From: Bacteroidales bacterium
GTDB taxonomy: Bacteria; Bacteroidota; Bacteroidia; Bacteroidales; Bacteroidaceae
Direction: 5' to 3'
Length of the DNA: 34,850 nucleotides
Assembly (NCBI GenBank): GCA_004554665.1
Contig: SFKY01000020.1
Span: forward strand, 1-34,850
Shown: in pieces, positions 24,433-29,937 of the stretch
Numbering within the stretch: position 1 is the first letter of the stretch
How the letters are laid out: each line of letters starts with the position of its first letter
Made by a program: the position numbers and the translations under genes
The notes under the pieces: model-generated
The model's input: the letters and a program-made list of their open reading frames with translations, nothing else
Databases searched by the model: none
Told to the model about the DNA's origin: nothing

Positions 24433-24927
24433 CTATAAGAGGCGCTTGACCCCCACACACTGGTAACGCTCCACATTCTCGATGATCTCGTCATGGTTGT
24501 GGTTCGTCACACTCTCCACAAGGTCAAAACCCACAAAGGTATCGCCTTTCATGCCACACAGCACATTGTGGATAGCTTCCAGAAGATCAAACACCTCAAG
24601 GCTCTTCCCGCGCATCTCGCTCGACGCAGCACTGCTGCCCTGCCAGTCCGTCACCACATGCAGGCTCACCATAGGCTTAGCGCGATACTCCACACGTCCC
24701 ACAAGGACATTCCAGCGGATAGGCTCAAACTCCACAAACACCGCCGGGCGCTCCCACTGCTCCTCCTGCTCGATATACTCCACATTGTGGTTCCATAGGT
24801 CGATGTGCCGGATGGCACGTTCCCAACCCTCCGGCACATCACCCTCTTCATACAGTTCATAACCTTGGCCATCAGAATACAGCATCGACAGCCGCTCACA
24901 GATCATCTCATACAGTTCTCTTCTCAT
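24433..24927 (-). CDS. Tail terminator/completion-like protein
   Basis: This 164-aa protein begins MRRELYEMICERLSML. The segment PAVFVEFEPIRWNVL...AKPMVSLHVVTDWQGSS, with a later LEVFDLLEAIHNVLCGM, has the alpha/beta layout and 'V.vev......v.lhvv' pattern of tail terminator (lambda gpU-like) proteins of Bacteroidota phages. It follows the virion-morphogenesis gene, and both are at the end of the leftward early transcript, apart from the rest of the tail genes. Function by resemblance and context only. Confidence 0.55.
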   Translation of the reverse strand: MRRELYEMICERLSMLYSDGQGYELYEEGDVPEGWERAIRHIDLWNHNVEYIEQEEQWERPAVFVEFEPIRWNVLVGRVEYRAKPMVSLHVVTDWQGSSAASSEMRGKSLEVFDLLEAIHNVLCGMKGDTFVGFDLVESVTNHNHDEIIENVERYQCVGVKRLL

Positions 24928-25027
24928 CGCTTTTTACTTTTTTACCTCTTTACTTTTTTGCCTTTTTACCTTTATAGAAACCTTTTTACCTCTTTACCTC
25001 TTTACCTTTATAGAAGCCTCTTTACCG
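24928..25027. repeat. Octamer repeat array 2
   Basis: Repeated ACCTTTTT/ACCTCTTT/ACTTTTTT units in two blocks around the end of the virion-morphogenesis gene and in front of the ATG at 24927. The array encodes the last residues (KVKR) of the upstream protein. Confidence 0.65.
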
Positions 25028-25557
25028 TTAAAATATTCATTCAGATTCTCCTCGATAATCTCCCGCACCGCTTTCTCAACCTCCGGACCGGCACCAAGAA
25101 ACTTACGTCTCGGAATCTTGATCTTCGTGCCTACCTTCTTCAGTGCCATAAACCTCCAGAACTCGGCCTCGTCGCTCAGGCGCACCGTACGCTTGTCCTG
25201 GCGAGGACTTCCGTCCTTCCGTCGGCCGAAAGCGCCGGTAGCTGCGTAGTACCGATGCCAGAAGTACCGCTTCATGCGCGCCGTCACCACTATCTCGCCA
25301 CCCTCGTTGTGGATACCGGCGTAGGGCAGGTCGGTATAGAAGACCACACTGTTGTCGGTCACCTTGCTGCGGATGCTCCTGCGAAGACTGCCACTGTCCA
25401 CAAGCAGATGACCGCCGGGACGGGTCGGACTCTTCCTCCGTTCCCACGCCTCGCTGAAAAACGCCTGGCGCTCGAAGTTCTTGTCAAACTCGTCCGACAA
25501 CTCCACCTGGATATCCCTAAGGATTCTTCTTATAATAAGATGCGTATCTCGTCTCAT
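24994..25557 (-). CDS. Virion morphogenesis protein (Mu gpG / HK97 gp10-like)
   Basis: The ATG at 25557 gives 187 aa. It starts MRRDTHLIIRRILRDIQVELSDEFDKNFERQAFF, followed by GGHLLVDSGSLRRSIRSKVTDNSVVFYTDLPYAGIHNEGGEIVV, the hallmark of the phage virion morphogenesis family (L..tG.L..Si......d...v.t..pYA.iHnfGg). RKFLGAG near the end is also typical. In Mu it helps tail/head completion. The start overlaps the end of the upstream HTH-like gene (stop 25517) by 41 bp. The C-terminus is encoded by the octamer array. Confidence 0.85.
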   Translation of the reverse strand: MRRDTHLIIRRILRDIQVELSDEFDKNFERQAFFSEAWERRKSPTRPGGHLLVDSGSLRRSIRSKVTDNSVVFYTDLPYAGIHNEGGEIVVTARMKRYFWHRYYAATGAFGRRKDGSPRQDKRTVRLSDEAEFWRFMALKKVGTKIKIPRRKFLGAGPEVEKAVREIIEENLNEYFNGKEASIKVKR

Positions 25558-25804
25558 CGTCACTCGATAGCTCGGGGAACAAAAAGCCTTCTGCTGAAAG
25601 CTCCGATGCACCCGCTATACGGGGGTCGACCGATGCCTTCAGCAGATTATAGAAAGTGCGCTCGCTGATGCCGAAGCGTGGGTAGACATACCGTTTCCAT
25701 ATCTCACGGTTCGGAAGACCCGTCTTCGCATACCGGTCATAGACCTGGTTGATGTCCGCCACACGCTTCGCATAGCTCATCCCTCTACGCTTCTTCATTC
25801 CCAT
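25517..25804 (-). CDS. Small HTH-type protein
   Basis: The ATG at 25804 (MGMKKRRGMSYAKRVADINQ) gives 95 aa. LPNREIWKRYVYPRFGISERTFYNLLKAS is a clear helix-turn-helix candidate, like small DNA-binding proteins of Mu-like phages (Mor/C place in the gene order). It is followed by virion genes and lies in the last part of the early transcript, where Mu encodes Mor. It is thus a candidate middle/late activator, but the sequence alone does not show activation. It lies downstream of hairpin repeat copy 5. Confidence 0.6.
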   Translation of the reverse strand: MGMKKRRGMSYAKRVADINQVYDRYAKTGLPNREIWKRYVYPRFGISERTFYNLLKASVDPRIAGASELSAEGFLFPELSSDDETRYASYYKKNP

Positions 25805-25829
25805 ATTGTCACACTTATAACCACCGTGT

Positions 25830-25848
25830 CCGCAGGTTACGCCTGCGG
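25830..25848. repeat. Dispersed hairpin repeat, copy 5
   Basis: CCGCAGG TTACG CCTGCGG lies between the zinc-ribbon gene stop (25857) and the ATG at 25804. The loop varies (TTACG) while the stem is kept. Confidence 0.85.
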
Positions 25849-25856
25849 CCACACAC

Positions 25857-26057
25857 TCACTTCTCCTTGTACGGACGGATGTGAAGCGTCATCTCACAGC
25901 TCACGACCACACGACCGCTGCCCTCACAGTTCGGGCACACACGCTGCAACCCGAACACCGAGACACTGCCCGTGCCGCCACACACGCGGCACAGAGACAG
26001 CTTCTCAGGCTTCACCACCTTCTTGTCCACACACCCTGCATTCTTCATCTTTCCCAT
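25857..26057 (-). CDS. Small zinc-ribbon protein (DnaJ-type CxxCxGxG)
   Basis: This 66-aa protein has two knuckles: CRVCGGTGS (23-31) and CPNCEGSG (41-48), a pair of DnaJ-like CxxCxGxG motifs that should bind one zinc ion. The N-terminus is basic (KMKNAGCVDKKVVKPEK). Proteins of this type are common but uncharacterised in Bacteroidota phages. A role in RNA binding (compare the zinc finger of Mu Com) is possible but not supported by similarity I can see. It starts 27 bases downstream of the Gam gene. Confidence 0.65.
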   Translation of the reverse strand: MGKMKNAGCVDKKVVKPEKLSLCRVCGGTGSVSVFGLQRVCPNCEGSGRVVVSCEMTLHIRPYKEK

Positions 26058-26061
26058 AATA

Positions 26062-26090
26062 ACAAAGTTTTACCGTTTTACCTTTAAAAG
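26062..26090. repeat. Octamer repeat array 3 (short)
   Basis: TTACCGTTTTACCTTTAA, a short form of the octamer array, between the Gam gene stop (26084) and the zinc-ribbon start (26057). Confidence 0.55.
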
Positions 26091-26605
26091 CCTCCCTCCT
26101 CCTTCTTCGGCTCCACATAGAAGGCTTCCTCCTGCACCACCTGGATGCCGCATTTCGCCATGCCAGGCGCCATCGCCTCCACGTCGCGGTCGGCAAGCAG
26201 CTTGTCCTTGGCAATCTCCTCCGTCTGGCGCACATAACCCGGCAAGAACTCCTTCACCAACTGCAGCGCACTCGCCCAGGTAAAACCCTTCAAAGTCTTC
26301 AATTTCGGAGTGCCCGTACGGAAACCAATCACGCCGTGAGCCATCTCCAGGCTCTTCTTCTTCGTGAACAGTTCCGCCTGGTTCTCCGTGGCAAAAGACT
26401 GCAGCGTGTCAAACGCCCGCGTCTTCTCGTCATCCAGCTCGGCCAACCTCAACGCATACTTCTCGCGGATCTTCGCGCACTGCAGCTCGATGTCAGCCGT
26501 GATTTTCGCACTCTGCGCTGCCGCCTTAGCGTACACGGCAAACGCCTCATCGGCGGCCTCGCGGGTCACGCCGGTAATGATCACTTTCTTTTCCCTTTTT
26601 CCCAT
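26084..26605 (-). CDS. gam: Gam-like host-nuclease inhibitor
   Basis: This 173-aa protein matches Mu Gam: a long N-terminal helical pair (DEAFAVYAKAAAQSAKITADIELQCAKIREKYALRLAEL), then LEMAHGVIGFRTGTPKLKTLKGFTWASALQLV, the Gam signature (a-h-G-x-i-g-f-r), and a C-terminal GIQVVQEEAFYVEPK. Gam binds DNA ends as a Ku-like dimer and protects them from RecBCD-type nucleases. It is in the early operon, as in Mu. Confidence 0.88.
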   Translation of the reverse strand: MGKREKKVIITGVTREAADEAFAVYAKAAAQSAKITADIELQCAKIREKYALRLAELDDEKTRAFDTLQSFATENQAELFTKKKSLEMAHGVIGFRTGTPKLKTLKGFTWASALQLVKEFLPGYVRQTEEIAKDKLLADRDVEAMAPGMAKCGIQVVQEEAFYVEPKKEEGGF

Positions 26606-26617
26606 TGTAGTAATTTT

Positions 26618-26767
26618 TTATGAATCGTGAAAAAAATCTCCTTCCTCAAGTTCCCTACCAATCTCATATTCTATAAGCTCCAGAAACTCGGTGTACTGGT
26701 CATCTCGCAGTTCTCTGTATGCAATGTCACGGATGTATGCCATCACACGCCTCACCTTCCGTTTCAT
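26618..26767 (-). CDS. Small charged protein, 49 aa
   Basis: ATG at 26767 overlaps the stop of the gp16-like gene (ATGA, 26764-26767), which implies translational coupling. The peptide, MKRKVRRVMAYIRDIAYREL followed by RDDQYTEFLELIEYEIGR and EELEEGDFF, is basic at the start and acidic at the end and likely helical. Stop TAA at 26618-26620, 13 bases before the Gam start. Unknown function; a small helical early regulator is possible. Confidence 0.6.
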   Translation of the reverse strand: MKRKVRRVMAYIRDIAYRELRDDQYTEFLELIEYEIGRELEEGDFFHDS

Positions 26768-27264
26768 GCCTCACCTCCTTTCCCGATGGGCACCACCATG
26801 TAGACATCTTCAGAAGCCACCGTTCCCGCAGGTTTCGCCTGCGGGCAGCCATCAGCCACAGCCTGCGGGCAGCCATCCCCATAAGCCTTCACATTCAGTC
26901 CACCCTTACGCTGGATAGCCCTCAACTTCACCTGCAGCTGCTGCAGGTCCTCCACGCCGAGCAGCGAAAACTCCCTGCCGGCAATCCGCGGATGCCGGCA
27001 GAAGTCGTTCACACGGGCCCAGTCCGTAGTGTCGATACCCAGATGCTGCATCAGGTTCAGGCACACACTCCGGTAGCGCTTCAATCGCACACGCCATCCG
27101 CTGCGCTCATCCAGAGAGTTGCACAGCGCGTCATACTCCCTCTTCGTCATCTCACTGAGGTGCGTCGTCCGGCCATCCGTAAAGTTCGAGACCAGCGTCG
27201 CCTTCAGTTCCTCGTCACACCCATACAGCCTCCTGAACAAGGCATAGAAACGATGATAGTTCAT
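26764..27264 (-). CDS. GemA / gp16-like regulatory protein (DUF1018)
   Basis: ATG at 27264 gives 166 aa. The segment LDERSGWRVRLKRYRSVCLNLMQHLGIDTTDWARVNDFCRHPRIAGREFSLLGVEDLQQLQVKLRAI resembles the core of Mu GemA/gp16-type proteins (DUF1018), with 'W..V..F...k..ik....L...el..l...l..l'. GemA modulates host gene expression through gyrase. The C-terminal 35 residues are made of a repeat (GCPQAVADGCPQAKPAGTV) encoded by hairpin repeat copy 6 and its partial copy, so the end has been rewritten by repeat insertion. Confidence 0.6.
   Translation of the reverse strand: MNYHRFYALFRRLYGCDEELKATLVSNFTDGRTTHLSEMTKREYDALCNSLDERSGWRVRLKRYRSVCLNLMQHLGIDTTDWARVNDFCRHPRIAGREFSLLGVEDLQQLQVKLRAIQRKGGLNVKAYGDGCPQAVADGCPQAKPAGTVASEDVYMVVPIGKGGEA
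26826..26876. repeat. Dispersed hairpin repeat, copy 6 plus partial copy
   Basis: CCGCAGG TTTCG CCTGCGG (26826-26844) and a partial GCCTGCGGGCAGCCAT (26861-26876) lie inside the coding sequence of the GemA-like protein, where they encode Gly-Cys-Pro-Gln repeats. Confidence 0.8.
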
Positions 27265-27296
27265 AAGAATCAAGAATTATGAAAAGGCCACGGTTC

Positions 27297-27315
27297 CCGC
27301 AGGTTCCGCCTGCGG
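27297..27315. repeat. Dispersed hairpin repeat, copy 7
   Basis: CCGCAGG TTCCG CCTGCGG precedes the octamer array 4 directly, upstream of the GemA-like start. Confidence 0.85.
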
Positions 27316-27317
27316 GC

Positions 27318-27366
27318 AATGACCGTTTTACCTTTTTACCGTTTTACCTTTTTACCTTTTAAAGCC
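27318..27366. repeat. Octamer repeat array 4
   Basis: ACCGTTTT ACCTTTTT ACCGTTTT ACCTTTTT ACCTTTTA in perfect 8-bp register, from the end of the small membrane gene (27359) to the hairpin repeat upstream of the GemA-like start. Confidence 0.8.
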
Positions 27367-27556
27367 TCCCACACACCTTATCGATCATATCGCAAGAGCC
27401 GTGAATGCCCGTCTGGAAACCAATCAGCACACCACAGCAAGCGCCAGCGACAATACCACAGACCACACCCAGCAGGGGAGCAGCCAACAACAATGCCCAG
27501 TACAGCGGATTCCACCAGCGGGCAACACACAGTCTTTTCAAAAATACCTTTTTCAT
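27359..27556 (-). CDS. Small membrane protein, 65 aa
   Basis: MKKVFLKRLCVARWWNPL is followed by two hydrophobic spans (LYWALLLAAPLLGVVCG and VAGACCGVLIGFQTG) and a soluble end (DMIDKVCGRL). Two membrane segments are likely. Encoded in the early operon between a basic protein and the GemA-like gene. It is not recognised; kil-like or superinfection-related small proteins occur at this place in other Mu-like phages, but no link is visible. Confidence 0.6.
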   Translation of the reverse strand: MKKVFLKRLCVARWWNPLYWALLLAAPLLGVVCGIVAGACCGVLIGFQTGIHGSCDMIDKVCGRL

Positions 27557-27576
27557 ACTATCTTATGAATTAATAA

Positions 27577-27891
27577 TTATGAATTAAACAAAACTTTCAT
27601 CCCAAGCCTACGGGCGTGCTCCTCCGACTTGATGGAGCGCATGGTCTCGGCAGTCACCAGCACATCGTTGCTCATCTTGCCCACCACATAGCCCCGCTTG
27701 CGCAGCCTGTGCCGCAGGTTCGTCTTCTCCCTCGGAGCCCGCACCACACGCAGTCGCGTCTTCTGGTCAATACCGAAAAGCACCCTCCTGCGCTCCTTCC
27801 GATACAGTTCCTTCAGATGCTCACCCCGCTGCCTCAACATCTCAGCGTAGGCTTCATCACTCATGATCGCGTATTTACCATTCCTCTTCAT
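27577..27891 (-). CDS. Basic protein of unknown function, 104 aa
   Basis: The ATG at 27891 (MKRNGKYAIMSDEAYAEML) is chosen; an in-frame TTG upstream lies in the octamer array. Very rich in Arg/Lys: RKERRRVLFGIDQKTRLRVVRAPREKTNLRHRLRKRGYVVGKMSNDVLVTAETMRSI. Probably binds nucleic acid. The family is not recognised. Located between DUF4406 and the small membrane protein genes. Confidence 0.55.
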   Translation of the reverse strand: MKRNGKYAIMSDEAYAEMLRQRGEHLKELYRKERRRVLFGIDQKTRLRVVRAPREKTNLRHRLRKRGYVVGKMSNDVLVTAETMRSIKSEEHARRLGMKVLFNS

Positions 27892-27900
27892 AAGTACAAG

Positions 27901-27960
27901 TTTTACCGTTTTACCTTTCAAAGAGCCACGTTTTACCGTTTTACCGTTTTACCTTTAAAA
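27901..27960. repeat. Octamer repeat array 5
   Basis: ACCGTTTT/ACCTTTCA and ACCGTTTT ACCGTTTT ACCTTTAA units in front of the ATG at 27891 and after the DUF4406 stop (27962). Confidence 0.7.
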
Positions 27961-27961
27961 A

Positions 27962-28267
27962 TCACCCCATTCCCTCAAACAGCACCTCGATGCCGCAAGA
28001 GCTCGCCACGTCCAGTTCCAGCTTCGCACCCTTGCTCAGTTCCCAGCCCTGCAGCATATAGATACAGTCGCACCCCAGCAGCATACCGATGTCCACACGC
28101 ATGTGCGCACGCCAGTCGCCGGGCTGCGGAAGCCCGTTATCAAAAGGGTTCACAGGCTCAAAGCCCTTCAACGAGAGGTAGCGTGCAGCAGCGCCAAACA
28201 CCCGCATACGCTCCTCGAGGTCATGGTGCGCTATCGCACCGCTGATGTAGATCTTCTTTTTCTCCAT
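27962..28267 (-). CDS. DUF4406 protein (nucleoside deoxyribosyltransferase-like)
   Basis: The ATG at 28267 gives 101 aa, MEKKKIYISGAIAHHDLEERMRVF. KIYISGAI at the start, FEPVNPFD, and DCIYMLQGWELSKGAKLELDVASSCGIEVLFE at the end are the features of DUF4406, related to nucleoside 2-deoxyribosyltransferases (the Glu of GAKLELDVA corresponds to the nucleophile of that family). Actual reaction is unknown. The gene may act on nucleotides; the TS-like gene at the other end of the prophage also acts on nucleotides, though no direct link is shown. Confidence 0.75.
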   Translation of the reverse strand: MEKKKIYISGAIAHHDLEERMRVFGAAARYLSLKGFEPVNPFDNGLPQPGDWRAHMRVDIGMLLGCDCIYMLQGWELSKGAKLELDVASSCGIEVLFEGMG

Positions 28268-28308
28268 TGTTATTCGTGTTATTTTAATCATTAAAAAAGT
28301 CACCGTTC

Positions 28309-28327
28309 CCGCAGGTTCTGCCTGCGG
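28309..28327. repeat. Dispersed hairpin repeat, copy 8
   Basis: CCGCAGG TTCTG CCTGCGG, followed directly by octamer array 6, upstream of the DUF4406 start. Confidence 0.85.
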
Positions 28328-28338
28328 CCTAAGAAAGG

Positions 28339-28397
28339 ATTCACCTTTTTACCTTTTTACCTCTTTACCTCTTTACCTTTTTACCTTTAAAAAATCC
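28339..28397. repeat. Octamer repeat array 6
   Basis: ACCTTTTT ACCTTTTT ACCTCTTT ACCTCTTT ACCTTTTT ACCTTTAA in perfect register between the ATPase stop (28401) and hairpin repeat 8. Confidence 0.8.
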
Positions 28398-28400
28398 TTT

Positions 28401-29030
28401 TTACCTTGCCACCAGGTTGTTGCTCGTCTGGATGACACCCTTCTCCCAAACCACGAAGTAGTTGCCGGCATCACCGAGGGCGCGTCCCTGGCAATAGGCC
28501 TTGTAGCCCACCACGCGCACCTTGACGTCGCAGATGTACCGCAACCGTACCGCACCGCCGCCCATCGGCTGCCCTTTCTTCTCCTGGCTGATCCAGATGA
28601 AGCACTTCTTCGGGAAACGGCCCATCAGCTTCTCGGCATCTGGATAGTCCCACTTGGCCACCTGGAAAGAGTCGATGATGACAAACTTCGGGCTCTTCGG
28701 CTTGCGCAGGCGCTCCACGAGCTCGTCAAGGCTGCCATCCGTCACCACGCGAAACCTCCCCTGCACCTCGTTCATGTGGAGATAGCCCATGCGCCGCTGG
28801 AAACTCTGGTTCACACCCTCCTCGTAGCTCATGTACAGCACCATGCCATATTTGCATAGCTCCTTGCCGAGCTGCATCACAAACGAACTCTTGCCCTGGG
28901 CGCTCGCGCCGCTGATGAACCACGAGGCATTCTCAGCAGGAAATCCGAAAGGCTTGCTCCACCGCTCGCCCCAAGGCAGCTCCTTCCACTTGATGTCCGC
29001 GATGTTACGCGGGGTCAACGCACGCTTCAT
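28401..29030 (-). CDS. RecA/DnaB-type P-loop ATPase coupled to MuB
   Basis: This 209-aa protein's ATG overlaps the MuB-like stop (29027-29030, ATGA). Walker A is GASAQGKSS (41-49), Walker B is KFVIIDS (about 114-120), and FIWISQEKKGQPMGGGAVRLRYICDVKVRV matches the RecA/RadA core ('Q..K.......G...l.h..D...'). It lacks an N-terminal zinc finger or protease domain. Possible roles are recombination or helicase handling at the replication-transposition step, in partnership with MuB. Found at this place in related Bacteroidota phages as far as I recall. Confidence 0.75.
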   Translation of the reverse strand: MKRALTPRNIADIKWKELPWGERWSKPFGFPAENASWFISGASAQGKSSFVMQLGKELCKYGMVLYMSYEEGVNQSFQRRMGYLHMNEVQGRFRVVTDGSLDELVERLRKPKSPKFVIIDSFQVAKWDYPDAEKLMGRFPKKCFIWISQEKKGQPMGGGAVRLRYICDVKVRVVGYKAYCQGRALGDAGNYFVVWEKGVIQTSNNLVAR

Positions 29031-29911
29031 GACACCTCCACCTCCATCTTCATCTTCTCTATCTCCGTGTACACCCTCCGCAGCCCGCCGCGCGTCTTCC
29101 GCACGATCTGGGCGATGTCGGCACCCTCCGGGGCGTTCACCTTCGCCACGATACGGGCCTGGGCGTTCAGGAACGCCTCACGCTCCTTGCTGTCGTCAGG
29201 GGTCACCTTCGAGTAGCGGTCGCCATAGCGCGAGAACATCTCCGTGTAGCCCACCATCTTCATCTCGATGGATCGGTCGATGCGGGCCTTCAGGCCGTCG
29301 GCACCCATCATGTACCACGCACAGCAGCGCTCCGTCGCGTTCCATAGCGCCTTCAGCTCAAGCATCGCCTCGTTCTTCAGGTCGCCGGCCTCGTCCAGGA
29401 TCACCAGCGGATGGTCGATGCTGCGCAGGTAGTACACCAGGTCCTCATACACGTCGTGGTACCAGCCACGGCAGCCCACGCCAAACTCGGAGGCAATCTT
29501 CTTCACCAGCTGCGTCTTCGTCTTCACCTGACTGCAGTCGATGTACACCGCGTTACGGTGGCTCTGCACATAGTACCGCGCCGTGAACGTCTTCCCGATG
29601 TTCGGGATGTCGCACAATATGGCAGACAGGCTCGACTGCTGCGAGAACTCCAGCTGCGCCGTGATATACTCGAAGGTCGCCGTCCTTGCGGCCTTCCACT
29701 CCATGTCCGCGCGGAGGCTCACACCCAGGCGGCGGGCGATGCCTATCCAGTTCGCGTCACTCAGGGCCTTGTCCGTCTGCCCGTTCTTGATGGCACTGTA
29801 CACTGAGGTGCTGATGCCAAGGGAGGCGGCGTGCTTCGCGTCACTCGGGTAGTTCGCACGGTTCGCGGACACCGCCAACAAAATCTTTTTCTTCTGCGCT
29901 TCGTTTAACAT
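29027..29911 (-). CDS. MuB-like AAA+ ATPase (target DNA activator)
   Basis: This 294-aa protein begins with a helical HTH-like domain (NRANYPSDAKHAASLGISTSVYSAIKNGQTDKALSDANWIGIARRLGV), as in MuB. The P-loop is DIPNIGKT (101-108); the first Gly of GxxxxGKT is Asp. Walker B is LVILDEAGDL (169-178). Sensor region RYSKVTPDDSKER and a C-terminal helical domain follow. MuB binds DNA in the presence of ATP, selects the target and stimulates MuA. It lies directly after the transposase gene. Confidence 0.85.
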   Translation of the reverse strand: MLNEAQKKKILLAVSANRANYPSDAKHAASLGISTSVYSAIKNGQTDKALSDANWIGIARRLGVSLRADMEWKAARTATFEYITAQLEFSQQSSLSAILCDIPNIGKTFTARYYVQSHRNAVYIDCSQVKTKTQLVKKIASEFGVGCRGWYHDVYEDLVYYLRSIDHPLVILDEAGDLKNEAMLELKALWNATERCCAWYMMGADGLKARIDRSIEMKMVGYTEMFSRYGDRYSKVTPDDSKEREAFLNAQARIVAKVNAPEGADIAQIVRKTRGGLRRVYTEIEKMKMEVEVS

Positions 29912-29937
29912 AATTCTAACGCTGTTCTAATGGTTAT

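Noticed and set aside
16640..28397. CRISPR array
   Set aside because: Repeats are 8-bp tandem units or single hairpins, without regular unique spacers. No cas genes.
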